DNA of 64,000 nucleotides from Paenibacillus sp. P25. Its GTDB lineage: Bacteria; Bacillota; Bacilli; Paenibacillales; NBRC-103111. The stretch is taken from the NCBI GenBank assembly GCA_024704175.1, contig CP085629.1:7987501-8051500 (forward strand), in the 5' to 3' direction. Below are positions 17,312 through 27,652 of the stretch, one piece after another (within the stretch, counting starts at the first letter, position 1; each line of letters starts with the position of its first letter). The notes under the pieces are model-generated. The model saw only the letters and a program-made list of their open reading frames with translations, was not told where the DNA came from and did not search any database. Both the position numbers and the translations under genes were made by a program.

Positions 17312-17773
17312 ATGCGTTATATGGGGATAGGAGCTACTAACGAACATGCAAGACTTATCATGGAGAGCTACGGGCGATTGACCGGACAACCGCTTCTGGG
17401 CGAGCCCGCCACGGGCGTCGAGCCGTTCGAACAGCTGTTTCAAGCACCCTGTGTCGTGCTTTCCCACGGAACGGAGACCGACCCGGTCCTGAACTTCGGT
17501 AATCGGGCGGCGCTTGATTTATGGGAAATGGATTGGGACATGTTCACGAGTACGCCGTCAAGACTTACCGCAGAACCGATGGAACGGGAGGCGCGGGCGG
17601 TCTTTCTAAAGACGGTAAGCGAACAAGGCTATATCGATAACTACACGGGCATCCGTATTTCGAGTACCGGCCGGAGATTTCACATCATGAAGGCGACCGT
17701 ATGGAATTTGATCGATGAAACGGGAAAGATTCACGGGCAGGTCGCCGCCTTTAGGGAGCACTGTCCAGTTTGA
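17312..17773 (+). CDS. MEKHLA-domain (PAS-like) protein
   Basis: A 153-residue protein with the MEKHLA pattern (PF08670): 'NEHARLIMESYGRLTGQPL', 'FEQLFQAPCVVLSHGTETDPVLNFGNRAALDLWEM', 'TPSRLTAEP', 'GIRISSTGRRFHI'. The fold is PAS-like, and in plants the domain occurs at the end of HD-ZIP III factors; in bacteria its role is unknown, possibly sensing a small ligand. AAGGGGA lies upstream of the TTG/ATG pair. It begins about 55 bp after the SDR and is followed by a terminator, so it probably closes the operon. The frame is intact. Confidence 0.82.
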   Translation: MRYMGIGATNEHARLIMESYGRLTGQPLLGEPATGVEPFEQLFQAPCVVLSHGTETDPVLNFGNRAALDLWEMDWDMFTSTPSRLTAEPMEREARAVFLKTVSEQGYIDNYTGIRISSTGRRFHIMKATVWNLIDETGKIHGQVAAFREHCPV

Positions 17774-17789
17774 GAATGCGGTGTGACCA

Positions 17790-17840
17790 AGGAGACGGAC
17801 AGACATACGGATTCGTATGCTCTGCTGCGTCTCTTTTTTT
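17790..17840 (+). terminator. Terminator of the aldolase operon
   Basis: A long hairpin GAGACG...CATACG-GATT-CGTATG...CGTCTC followed by seven Ts. Confidence 0.88.
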
Positions 17841-17869
17841 ACGCCGGAAAATAAGCTAAGGGGATTCAT

Positions 17870-18730
17870 TCAACCGTGGGCGCTCCGGTATTGAAGCGGG
17901 GTAGCCCCGTACCTCTTCTTGAAGCTCCGACAAAAGTAGGCCGTGTCGGCAAAGCCGGAGGTCTGGGCGACCTGACCGATCGTACAATGGGAGGTTCGCA
18001 GCAGCAGACACGCTTCCTCCAGTCTCCTTTTGCTGATGTACTCCATCAACGTGCTGCCCGTATATTTGCGGAACAGACGGGACAGGTAGCTGGGAGACAG
18101 ATGCACCTCATCCGCCAGCTCGTTTAAGTGAAATTGTTCGTTGAAGTGCTCCTCGATCCACTTCATCACCTTCTCGATATGCCGGGTGGCACGCGGATGA
18201 AAGGCCTGCCCGGCGGGTCGCCGCATCGGATAGATCCGGGTTTTGAAATAGGACAGGAACGAAGGGCAGTAGCTGTAAAAAATCTCCTTCCGCTCCCCTT
18301 TCGGCGAGAGCGTTAAAGTTTCATGAAACAAGCGGAACTGCTCGCGAAGCTCGGCGTCCTGCCCCTCCTCCAGCCGGAATACCTGCTGCTCCGGTTCGTG
18401 ATGGACGAGGTCGGAGAGAAAATGGCAGAGCGAAGGAAACAGCCGGGCGAAACGGTCGTCAAGCGGCGACCTCATCTTCAGAATGGAGCGGGTATACGGG
18501 AAATCCATATGGAGAAAATGCAGCTGATACGGCTGATAGAATATGAGCGTCGGCGGCTCGATCCGGTAAAACCGGTCGTTCAGTACAAGCTGTCCCGTTC
18601 CTTCATGGATGTACAGAAATTCGATTCCGTCATGGGCGTGAAAATATTCCACGGGCCGGTGCAGCTCTCTTTTGTTATAAGCCAGGAAAAACAGGTCCAG
18701 CCACGGCATGGGCGATACTTGGGCCATCAT
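17870..18730 (-). CDS. AraC family regulator with cupin-like sensor
   Basis: About 286 residues. The N-terminal half has a cupin-like arrangement ('YFHAHDGIEFLYIHEGTGQLVL') expected to bind a sugar or uronate; the C-terminal half carries two helix-turn-helix units, 'HLNELADEVHLSPSYLSRLFRKYTG' and 'TIGQVAQTSGFADTAYFCRSFKKRYGATP'. GGAGG lies just before two adjacent ATGs (18730 and 18727). The gene is divergent from the PL6 lyase and the shared region has a cre box, so activation of the lyase by its breakdown products is a reasonable inference. Confidence 0.9.
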   Translation of the reverse strand: MMAQVSPMPWLDLFFLAYNKRELHRPVEYFHAHDGIEFLYIHEGTGQLVLNDRFYRIEPPTLIFYQPYQLHFLHMDFPYTRSILKMRSPLDDRFARLFPSLCHFLSDLVHHEPEQQVFRLEEGQDAELREQFRLFHETLTLSPKGERKEIFYSYCPSFLSYFKTRIYPMRRPAGQAFHPRATRHIEKVMKWIEEHFNEQFHLNELADEVHLSPSYLSRLFRKYTGSTLMEYISKRRLEEACLLLRTSHCTIGQVAQTSGFADTAYFCRSFKKRYGATPLQYRSAHG

Positions 18731-18744
18731 GACGCCTCCTTCGA

Positions 18745-18759
18745 TTGAAAGCGTTATCA
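18745..18759. promoter_or_regulatory. cre box (CcpA site)
   Basis: TTGAAAGCGTTATCA matches WTGNAARCGNWWWCA fully. It lies between the divergent AraC regulator and the PL6 lyase and could repress either one. Confidence 0.8.
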
Positions 18760-18887
18760 ACAAAGAGTCAACCGAGTCCAATTAGAGAGAAACCTTGTTC
18801 AATCCCCTGCATGTTACAATTTTAACGAAATCGGTCGCTGTAAGGCAAATGTTTTTTCCACGAAACGAAACAAGAAAGGCAGGTACC

Positions 18888-21189
18888 TTGTTCATGCGAA
18901 AGAATGTTTTCCGAGTGCTGCAAAGTCTATGTTTGGGTTCTCTGCTGCTGCCTTCCGTCGCACTCGCCGAGGGCCCCGGAGCTGCGGCCCAGGCGGAAGG
19001 GGGCGGCGTTTATTCTGCTGCCGGAACGGCTGAGCCTGCAGGCGACGTCGTTGCCGTATCCACTCCGGCTGAGCTTGCTTCCGCCATCGCGAGCGCCGCC
19101 GCCGGGACCACGATTGTGCTGGCGGACGGGGAATACGATCAGAGCGCCGCATTCAGCATCAGCGGCAAGAAAGGAACGGAAACCGCTCCAATCACGATCC
19201 GGGCCGAGCACCAGGGACAAGCCGTCTTTACCGGCAAGGCGGGTCTGAACGTAAGCAATTCCTCGTATATCGTCATTCAAGGGATCAAATTTACGGGCTC
19301 GGGGACGGCGGTTACCCTGAACAATTCCAACCATGTCCGGGTCACGCGAAACACATTCGCGCTGAAGGCCATTTTCAATCCAAGCGGCTTCAAATGGCTG
19401 CAGTTCCAAGGCTCGAACAGCCATCACAACCGGATCGACCATAATGAATTCGGTCCGCGCGGGGATTTGGGCCAGATGATCGCCTTCCAGGGAAGCGTCA
19501 TGTCGCAATACGATGTGATCGAATACAACTATTTTCACGATGCGGCACCGCAGACGGAGAACGGCGGGGAAACGATCCGGGTCGGCTTGTCAGGGTCGTC
19601 CATGAGCAATGGCTACACGACAATCCAGTACAATCTGTTCGTGAACTGCGACAGCGATGCGGAAGTCATCTCCGTCAAGAGCGGGAACAATACGGTCCGC
19701 TACAATACGTTCATCGACAATAAAGGCCAGGTCACCGCCCGCCACGGGCATGCGAACAGCTATTACGGCAATTATTTCTTCCGGACCGGCGACAAAGCCG
19801 GGGTAGGCGGACTCCGCATTTATGCGAACGATCAGAAGATCTATAACAACTATTTTGAAAATATATCAGGAACGATTCATATCGACGGGGGCGACTATGA
19901 TGCCGGACCGGACGGCAAGAACTATACTTCGGACGTGCTGACGAAGCATTGGCGCGTGTACCGGGCCCAGGTGGTTCATAATACGATCGTGAACAGCTCC
20001 TCGGGGATCGTGGTCGGCAAGAGCTATACTTACGCGCCCGTCGACAGCATTGTCGCGGATAACCTTGTGGTTGGTTCGGGCGGGCCGCTGTACAGCGAGG
20101 TGAAGACTTCGAATACCGTATTCTCGGGAAATATCGGCTATGGCGGTACGCTGGACAATGTCACGCGCAGCACCTATGAGATTCGCGAAGCCGACCCCAG
20201 GTTTGTCACCGTGGACGGCTTGCAGAAGCTGTCCGCCGCCAGCCCGGCCATTGACGCAGGAGTGGGCACCTATCCGTTCGTCACGGACGATATGGACGGA
20301 CAGCCCCGGGCGGCAAGCGATGTCGGTGCGGACGAGTTCTCCGCCGCTCCGGGCTTCCGCCGGCCATTGACTGCGGCCGACGTAGGTCCGAATGCCGTGA
20401 CCCGGGTCTCGGCGCAGGTATCGGGCCAAGCGGTCGGCGGCTGGTACAACGGCGACGTCACTGTGACGCTGAGTCCGGTGAATACGGAGCCGGGAATCGG
20501 GCGTACGGAATACCGTCTGGATGCCGGGACGGAATGTCGGGTTTACTCCTCTCCGATCCTCGTATCGGGTGAAGGGCGGCACACGCTGGCTTTCCGCCAT
20601 ACGAACGGCGATGGCCGGGTGGAGCCGGAGCAAGCCGTGCAGGTGAATATCGATACAACACCGCCTGCATACCGTTTGCTTGCGAACGGTCAGCCGCTGA
20701 CCGCCGCTTCGATCTTTGACGATACGGAGACGCTGAACCTTCAGTCGCAGGCCGAGGATGCCTTGTCCGGACTGAAAGGGCAAAGCTTTACCGTATTCGG
20801 AGCGACTTATGGGACGCAGGGGTCGATTCCGTTAACCGGCAAGATCGGGCTGCAAAGCGCCAAGGTGAAAGCCGAGGATGCAGCCGGCAACGTGAGGGAG
20901 GAGACCGTGACGTTCCGGGTGGCACCGACGCTGGCTACTCTGCTGGACATGACCCGGGGGTATATCGACTCCGGCGATATGACCGGGCCCTTGGTGCCGC
21001 AACTGACGGAGCTTCTGCGGCAGGCCGAGCATCAGGCAGGCAAAGACTCCGTCCAGCAGGCAGTGAAATTCTTGAGCAATGCCTTGAAGCACCTGCAAAA
21101 TCCCCCAAAGGGAGCTGGATATCACTCCGGCCGCCAAGCAGGCGCTTCAAACCTACACGGAAGCCTTGATCGCATGGTGGTCCAGGTAA
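18888..21189 (+). CDS. Secreted polysaccharide lyase family 6 (chondroitinase B/alginate lyase type)
   Basis: About 765 residues with a signal peptide (MRKNVF..LLPSVALAEG). The first 500 residues form the right-handed beta-helix of PL6. The catalytic pair is in place: Lys262 in 'VISVKSGNN' and Arg283 in 'TARHGHANSYYGNYF' (numbered from the ATG at 18894), 21 residues apart as in chondroitinase B. A central Ig-like region ('DTTPPAYRLLANGQ') follows and then a helical C-terminal domain. One G is missing near 21110-21113, so the true end is '..ALIAWWSR' with TAA at 21187-21189. The family cleaves uronate-containing polymers such as alginate or dermatan sulfate by beta-elimination. Start TTG 18888 or ATG 18894. 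Confidence 0.9.
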
Positions 21190-21201
21190 ATTAAAAATAT
21201 C

Positions 21202-21250
21202 AAAAGAACGGCTCTCTTCAGGTACGAATAAGAGAGCCGTTCTTTCTTTT
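21202..21250. terminator. Bidirectional terminator
   Basis: A 17-bp stem AAAAGAACGGCTCTCTT/AAGAGAGCCGTTCTTT with A- and T-runs, between the convergent lyase and Crp genes. Confidence 0.93.
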
Positions 21251-21260
21251 GCGGCTTTGG

Positions 21261-21979
21261 TTATGTACATTCCTGCAAAGCCGCTTTCAGGCGCTCCGCC
21301 TGCACCGACAGCGGATTTCCGGGAGCCCTCCTTTTCATGATTCCTTCCGAGACGAGCCCGCTTAATAAGACCGTTACCGTTTCCCGGATACTTCCCATCA
21401 TCGAGGCGAGTTCCTGATGGGTGAGCGATATTTGGAGTTCCGTCCATTCCGGTTCCGTACTTTCTCCTTCACCCGCCGCCGGACGGACGCCGAATTTCTG
21501 CGAGAGCTTGTGCAGCAAATAGAGCAGGCGTTTTCTGGCCGTGCCGTAAGCCATGTATTCAAGCATTTCTTGGATTTCTTTTAAGCGCCAGGACAGGAGT
21601 TCTATGAATTTCAGGGCAAGATCGGACCTTTCGCCGAGAAGCCGTCTGAACTGTTCATTATCGATAGTGCATAGGACGGAATCCTCCAGCGTTTCTGCGT
21701 ACAAATGATCGAAGCCCGTCGTGAACGAAGCGATCTCTCCGAACAGATGGCCGGCCCCGAGTATATCGATTGTAAGCTCCTTTCCCCTTCGGTTAGCTTA
21801 AACAATCGAACCATACCCGACTTGATTAGAAATAATAGCTTTTGCTCCATGTAGGGAGCCGCTACCATCGTACCTTTTTTGACCAAATTCACCGGTGTAA
21901 CCGGCTCAAGCCGCTTCAGTTCCTCGTTCGTCAGCCCTTGAAACAAATCTATTCTTGACAGATATTTGATCTTGTCCAT
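21261..21979 (-). CDS. Crp/Fnr family regulator (frameshifted)
   Basis: About 239 residues when joined. The cyclic-nucleotide-binding-like beta roll is at the N-terminus ('IDLFQGLTNEELKRLEPVTP', 'KKGTMV', 'LLFLIKSGMVRLFKL') and continues after an A-run indel near 21797 as 'ELTIDILGAGHLFGE'. The C-terminal winged helix reads 'ISLTHQELASMMGSIRETVTVLLSGL', the Crp-type recognition helix. No cysteine cluster for an iron-sulphur site is seen. Start ATG 21979 has AAAGGAG seven bases upstream. It is divergent from a small DoxX-like membrane gene at 22094. Confidence 0.88.
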
Positions 21980-22093
21980 GCCCTGCTCCTTTTCCATTCT
22001 TGTGGTCTGGACTACATCTTCCGGGGATGAGGCTAATTATACTTTGAACAGGAAAAGATTCAATCTTTCTTGCTTAAAGGAGTGTGGGACGTA

Positions 22094-22435
22094 TTGGACA
22101 AGGTGGAAGTAATCATTCTCTCACTGATGGCAGGTATGTTTATCTTTTCGTCGGCCAGCAAGTTGTTGCGGACCCAAGCGATGGTCCGGCATTGGAACGA
22201 CTACCGGTATCCGATGCGGTTCATGACCGTGATTGCTGTTTTGGAGCTTGCAGGAGCGGTGGGCCTGCTTTTGTCCTTGTGGATTCCCCCAGTGCAGACT
22301 TATGCCGCCATCCTTCTTGCGGCCTTGATGCTGGGGGCGATACATGCACATCTTGTGCGGGCGGGACATCATCCGCTTATGGCAATCAATGCTTTCTTTA
22401 TGCTTGTATTGGCGGTCTTTCTCATTTGGAGATAA
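22094..22435 (+). CDS. Small DoxX/MauE-like membrane protein
   Basis: About 113 residues with four hydrophobic segments. 'FIFSSASKLLRTQAMVRHW' after helix 1 is the conserved SxxKL region of the DoxX/MauE superfamily; these proteins are linked to disulfide or quinone redox chemistry, but the exact role here is unknown. The start is unsure: TTG 22094 lies 13 bases after AAAGGAG, and upstream in-frame starts (22070, GTG 22082) are possible. It is divergent from the Crp gene, a probable regulator, and ends in a terminator. Confidence 0.72.
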   Translation: MDKVEVIILSLMAGMFIFSSASKLLRTQAMVRHWNDYRYPMRFMTVIAVLELAGAVGLLLSLWIPPVQTYAAILLAALMLGAIHAHLVRAGHHPLMAINAFFMLVLAVFLIWR

Positions 22436-22481
22436 AAAGAGACGGTTGGCGGCATAACGCGCTGCACAACCGTTTCTTTTT
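22434..22481. terminator. Bidirectional terminator
   Basis: AAAAAGAGACGGTTG/CAACCGTTTCTTTTT stem between the convergent DoxX-like and MFS genes. Confidence 0.88.
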
Positions 22482-22529
22482 GCCCGTAAAGCCGTATGAG
22501 TCCGCGGCTTAAGTCCAGAACGAACCGTT

Positions 22530-23834
22530 TCACGCCTGGCCCTCGGGCTCTTTCCGTTTTTCTTTGCCGAATTGGAAATAATAGAGCAGCAGGATCCCGG
22601 CGTGCAGCGCTGCAAGCACCAAATAAATATTGCTGTAGACGGATGCGCCGGGGAAAGCGTGCAGCGGATTCCAACTCGCGCCTACGCCGTAATCCACCGC
22701 TTTACTGTATATGCCGGCGGATACCGCACCGGCTATAAAGTTCAGCATCGACAACAGCCCCATGCCGATCCCGCTCTGTTCCTTAGGCGGCGACCGGGAT
22801 ATCGCATTGGATAACGCGATGTAAATGAACGATTGCCCGACATTGCCGAGGATCAGGAAGAGGGCGATGAATACTGGCGGAATACCTGCGAAGCAGGATA
22901 AAAGAAGAAAGCAAACGATGAGCAGCGAGGATGCCGCGAAGAACAGATAAGCATTGCCTTTGGCATCGGCCAGCTTGCCGCCTTTGCGTCCCAACACCGC
23001 CGTCGTGACGGCGGCCGGGACCATCGCGAGCCCTACGAGACCGGGAGCGAGACGGTTAACGTGCGTCAGCGACTGCGGGCTAAGAAAAGGAAGCGAGTAA
23101 CCGATTCCCGTTGCTAGGAAAGCTACTGCGAGCCCAAGCGTGTACCCCTTGCTCCGGAATAAACCGGGCTGTATAAAAGGGTCCTTCGCGGTACGGATTC
23201 GCGCGGTGAACAGCAGGAATAAGACCAGGCCGCTGGCGGCCGCCGGCCATCCGCCGCTTGTGATCGAGAGCAGCAAGAGCGCCACGGTGCCTGCGAGCAG
23301 CCCGCCCCCAAGCCAATCGATGGTACCCGGCTTCCCGGGTTCATCGCTGAAATATTTGCGGTAAGAGGGCAGGGCGAGCAGGGTAAAGAGCGGCATGCAG
23401 AACAGCCACCGCCAATGCACGGTGCTGATGACGAGAGCGGCGACAACCGGACCTGCCGCGCCGCCGATGGCGAGGCCGGTCATCGAAATGCCGAGCGCAC
23501 GGCCCCGGCTCTCCGGCGGAAAGTAGCGGACCGGGATGATGCCGGCTGTAGCCGGAATGACGGCCGCCCCCACCGCCTGTAAGCTTCGGCCGAGGAGCAC
23601 CATCCCGTAGCTTTGGGCGGACAGCCCGATGATGGAGCCGAGAGCAAAGAAGACGAGCCCGAAGGTAAGCAAATTTTTGAGCTTATAGATATCGGCCAGC
23701 TTCCCGTAAATGACGGTCCCGACGGCATAGATCAATAAAAAGGCGGAGGAGACCCAGCTGACTTGGGAGAAGGAAAGCTGAAAGTCTGCAGCGATCTCCG
23801 GCAATACGATATTGAACATCGTGGCGCTCATCAC
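22530..23834 (-). CDS. 14-helix MFS multidrug-type transporter (N-terminus broken)
   Basis: A drug:H+ antiporter of the TetA(L)/EmrB (DHA2) kind. The open part has 434 residues: 'SATMFNIVLPEIAADF' (end of helix 1), motif A 'YGKLADIYKLKNLL', motif C-like 'PATAGIIPVRYFPPESRGRALG' and a long row of helices. Helix 1 itself ('LIRILAFTLVIS') is encoded just upstream without a start, and a frameshift near 23885 would join it to an ATG at 23943 (MPESVTERG), so the true gene probably spans to 23943. It is divergent from a LysR gene at 24053 that likely controls it. The substrate is unknown. Confidence 0.85.
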   Translation of the reverse strand: MMSATMFNIVLPEIAADFQLSFSQVSWVSSAFLLIYAVGTVIYGKLADIYKLKNLLTFGLVFFALGSIIGLSAQSYGMVLLGRSLQAVGAAVIPATAGIIPVRYFPPESRGRALGISMTGLAIGGAAGPVVAALVISTVHWRWLFCMPLFTLLALPSYRKYFSDEPGKPGTIDWLGGGLLAGTVALLLLSITSGGWPAAASGLVLFLLFTARIRTAKDPFIQPGLFRSKGYTLGLAVAFLATGIGYSLPFLSPQSLTHVNRLAPGLVGLAMVPAAVTTAVLGRKGGKLADAKGNAYLFFAASSLLIVCFLLLSCFAGIPPVFIALFLILGNVGQSFIYIALSNAISRSPPKEQSGIGMGLLSMLNFIAGAVSAGIYSKAVDYGVGASWNPLHAFPGASVYSNIYLVLAALHAGILLLYYFQFGKEKRKEPEGQA

Positions 23835-24052
23835 GGAGATGACGAGCGTAAACGCCAGAATACGAATTAATTTTTTCGCCTGGCGGCGGCTGAATTTCGG
23901 TATGCAAAGCTGCGATTCCCCTCTCTGTCACGCTTTCCGGCATAGCGTGTTGTCTGATGGCATGCTTTATTTTATAATCGAAGGGGAATAAACAAAAATA
24001 TATATTTTGACATATTCATGATATACCTGAGTATATGGAAAGGAGAGGTAGC

Positions 24053-24934
24053 ATGGAGTCGCTGCAGCTTCGGTATTTTCGCACGGTCGCCCGGATGGAG
24101 CATATGACGAAAGCGGCGCAGGAGCTGCATATCGCCCAGCCCGCACTCAGCAAGACGATTGCCCGGCTCGAGGAGGATGTTGGCGTGCCGCTGTTCGACC
24201 GCCATGGAGGGCGGATCCGGCTCAACACGTTCGGGAAGGCTTATTTGGCCCGGGTGGAGCAGGCTCTGAATTTGCTGGAGGAGGGGCGGAAGGAGGTTTC
24301 CGAGCTGGCCGGCCTCGAACACGGGAGCATTCATCTGGCGACTTCGACGATGGACCGGTTGTCGGAGCCGCTGGGCGAATTTCTTTCGCTGCACCCCGAG
24401 GTGAACTTCCGGATCACCCAGGCTTCGGCGAAGGAGATGGCCGCCCTTGCCGAAGCGGGCGAGGTGGACGTGATCTTCACGGCGATTCCCATCGAACGTC
24501 CGGGGGTTTGCGAGGACGACCGTCCTCAGTGAAGAAGTTTATTTGGCGGTTCCCCCGGGCACCGGCTGGCGGAACGCAGCGCCATACGCTTAAGCGACGC
24601 GGCCGGGGAACCTTTTATCGGCTACAAAGAGGGCTTCGCCGTACAGCAAATGAATGATATGCTCCTTAAGAAGGCGGGGATCGCGCCGAACTATGTCTGC
24701 CGGGTAGACGAACCTGCTTCGATCGTCAGTCTCGTGCGTGCAGGGCTAGGCGTTGCGCTGTACGGCTGCAAGAGCGGGGAGGAGGCCGGGATTACGCTTC
24801 TCCCTATAGAAAAGCCCGTCTGCGAGCGTCATTTTCAAATCGTTTGGCATGAGAAACGGTACCTGTCTCTCGCGGCGCGCAAATTCCGCGACTTCCTTGT
24901 CCGGTATTTTGGCGGAAGTAATCCGTTGCAATGA
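24053..24934 (+). CDS. LysR family regulator (two frameshifts)
   Basis: About 293 residues after repair. The N-terminal HTH is intact ('MTKAAQELHIAQPALSKTIARLEEDVGVPLF', 'LNTFGKAYL'). The effector domain is broken near 24510 and again near 24555; the middle reads 'LSEEVYLAVPPGHRLAERSAIRLSDAAGEPF' and the end 'RAGLGVALYGCKSGEEAG'. ATG 24053 has AAAGGAGAGG upstream. It belongs to the YwbI/CynR-like group in which 'LQLRYFRTVARMEHMTKAA' is common. It is divergent from the MFS exporter at 22530-23834, its likely target. Confidence 0.88.
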
Positions 24935-24989
24935 AAATTCACCCCGTTGTTCCGGTACAAGACCGGAGTCCGATTAAAGGAGCGAACCG

Positions 24990-26118
24990 ATGAATAAACA
25001 TGCATCCGGATTGAAGCATCTTACGCCGCTGGCCGAGAAGAAAGTAACCTGGCTGGAGCTGTTTTACGATCTGCTTTTTGTCGCGGCCGTATCCAAAGCA
25101 GGCCATGTCTTGTTACATGTCGAATCCGGTGTGGTCCCGGCAGAATATTTAATCAAGTTCATTCTCATCTTCGTTCCGATCTGGTGGGCTTGGGTCGGCC
25201 AATCGCTCTTCGTGAACCGGTTTGGACGAGATCAATTTTCTCACCGTATATTTTTAATTCTGCAATTATTTTTTGTGCTGATCATGACGGCCAGTTTATC
25301 GGTTCAATTCGATCAATATTATGTTCCCTTCTTCATAGGCTACATCGGTTTAAGAGCCATGACAGCCATTCAGTATCTCTCGGTACATAAGAAATTGGAA
25401 GAGGGTCATAAGGCCACCGCCCGCTATTTGGGGAGCCGCTTTTGGATTGGACTTATCGTATCTTCATTTTCCCTTTTCTTTGACTCGTGGATTCGTTACG
25501 CCGTTCTGTATGCGGGAATTGCCGTCGACATTGTGTTCCCGATCCTCGGCCGGAAATACTTGGTGAAAAGTCCTATCCAACCGCATCACTTATTGGAACG
25601 TTTCTCGCTCTTTACCCTCATTCTTCTTGGCGAATCGGTAATCAGCATTCTGGCCGTCCTTCAGACCGGGGATTTGACCTGGCAATCGGTTTTATTCGCT
25701 TCCATCACTTTTGTTCTGGTGATTGCGATCTGGTGGCAGTATTTCGATAACGTGGAGAAAAAAGTGAACAAGTCGATAACGACAGCGGGACAGACCATCA
25801 TTTACGGGCATTTATTCATTTATTTATCCATGTGTATGATTGCCGCGTCGATCCAGTTGTTATTTTTGAATCAATTAAATCATTTCTTTATGTTAACCTT
25901 TATTTTTGGATCGGTACTGCTCTACTTTTTTTCCACCTCACTGGTCTTTCATAAATACAGACATGTTGATCAAAGATTAAGATTCTACCATCTAGCGTTA
26001 TTTTTAGGGCTCGCTCGGCGTTTTCTTTGCGGTGGATTGGTTCGTTCTTCTGCCTAACTACGTAATCGCTGGGGAAGTGGCGCTGTTCTTTATTGTATAT
26101 GCCAAAGTAACGACTTGA
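24990..26118 (+). CDS. Low temperature requirement A (LtrA) family protein (C-terminal frameshift)
   Basis: A membrane protein of about 376 residues with ten or more hydrophobic segments. Family hallmarks are 'KKVTWLELFYDLLFVAAVSK' near the start and 'HLLERFSLFTLILLGESVISI' in the middle. LtrA was named from Listeria growth at low temperature; its activity is not known. The frame breaks near 26010 after 'LALFLGL', and the repaired tail 'GVFFAVDWFVLLPNYV..VYAKVTT' ends at 26116-26118. AAGGAGCG lies before the ATG. It starts 55 bp after the LysR gene. Confidence 0.85.
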
Positions 26119-26174
26119 GCTGAGGGGAGCGGTTCTTATTAGGGAGGCGGCTGAAAAAATATCCGCTGTACGTG

Positions 26175-26287
26175 CGAATCATTCTTCCGACCGCTGTTGT
26201 TCCCGGATTTCTTGAATTTTTATCCTGCTTTTAGCGGTTAAAATCCGGGAACAAAGGCGAACGCTGACGCTTCTCCAGAATGATTCG
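26175..26287. repeat. Nested inverted repeats in an intergenic region
   Basis: Outer arms CGAATCATTCT (26175-26185) and AGAATGATTCG (26277-26287), inner arms TGTTCCCGGATTT (26198-26210) and AAATCCGGGAACA (26241-26253), all perfect. A T-run follows on the plus strand. It may terminate the LtrA transcript or be a small miniature element. Confidence 0.7.
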
Positions 26288-26291
26288 TTTT

Positions 26292-27652
26292 TTATTTTAA
26301 ATGCAGATCTTTCAAGAACTCCGTAGTCAGCCCTTCCCCCGAATAGGAATCGAGGGGGAGATCTCGATATCCCGGCCTTCCAGAAGGGAAGGGGAGGCGC
26401 CTGCTTCCAGAAGCCACCGCTTATGCAAATCGAGCACGAGACGGCGCGCGGTAGCCGGGCTGTCCTGGCCCTCCTTGTTTTTGACCGGGGCGAATTCTTC
26501 CTCTCTCCGTATTTTTAGTACTGTCATGCGCTCGGCAAGCGGGAAGAAGTCGAAGATGAATTTTTCAAACTTATAAGCGTTGGGCGTGGCCGGTTGAACA
26601 AGAAGGCCTTGGCCGTCGATGGTCTTGACCGCTTTGTGGGCGGCGTGATATGGAAGATTCGCATCCGCATGCCGCTCGATAAAATCGGTGCGGAACAGAT
26701 GGATCGATAGGTTGCCGAGCCCGTAGGTGAGGCGTCCGGCGCTGTCCGTTAAGTACATCAGCTCTTCCGGCACATCGGTGTATTCCACGACGGCGGGTCG
26801 GTCGTTCCTCAGGCAAAGTATGCCGACCTTTTCCTCGGGGTAGGCTTTCTCCGCGACTTTGGTGGCAATCGGATGGTTATAATGTACAGCGGCGCCTACA
26901 AAGAGCGGATCGGCGATCCGAATGAGGGCATTATCGACATTGTAATAAAACAGCCATTCCACACCCCGCCGCTTCAGATCCTCCAAGGCGCCGCTCCTCT
27001 TCAGGGAAGCGAAGACATCACCGTTTCCGCTTGGGGTGAGGCCGATCTCATCCTTGGCGGAGAGCAGCACGCGTCCCCCGGAATCCAGGGCAGGCAGAAC
27101 ATGCTGCCGGAAAAAGAAAATATCGTCCGGATCATAGCCGAAATAAGCCGATGCCTGGAAGAACCGCACCGTCTCCTGATGGTTCTCCGGGCTCGTCATG
27201 ATATACCAGGGGATGGGCCGGCCGGCTCTCCGGGACAAGTGAAGCAGACGTTCGGCCTGCAGCTGGAACAGCGATTTTCCCGAAGGCGTCCCAATATTGT
27301 AGGTCCCCTTCGGTCCCTCGTGCCCCAGGCGGCTCCCCTGTCCTCCGGCGACCACAAGCGCCGCGACCTTGCCCTGCCGCAGCCGGTCCCAGCCGGTATC
27401 GGCGAGTCGCTTCCGCTCTTCCTCGCTGTAATCCTCCAAATCGTAAGCTTCCATAGGAGAGATGCCGCCGGTGCTTACCGATTGCTGCTTCATATCATGG
27501 AAAAGCTCGCGAAGCATGGCAAAATCCAGCTGCTCCACCTGATCGAGCAGCCTGTCCTTCGCCGTCTCGGAAAGCGACGGATAAAACCTGAATAAATGCT
27601 CTTGGCCGAAGGCTTGCGCCTTTTGATAAAGTTCGACGTACCTAATGTCCAC
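26292..27652 (-). CDS. UDP-sugar pyrophosphorylase family protein (UDPGP type; C-terminal frameshift)
   Basis: About 453 residues of the eukaryote-like UTP:sugar-1-phosphate uridylyltransferase family (UDP-GlcNAc/UDP-glucose pyrophosphorylase). The nucleotide loop 'LVVAGGQGSRLGHEGPKG' is clear, followed by 'YIMTSPENHQETVRFF', 'NGDVFASL', 'YNVDNAL' and 'NAYKFEKFIFDFFPLAERM'. GTG 27652 with GGGAGG upstream is the best start. A C-run indel near 26350 hides the true end; repaired it reads 'ISPLDSYSGEGLTTEF' and stops at 26292-26294. It makes a nucleotide sugar, probably for cell-surface glycans. It stands alone. Confidence 0.9.
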
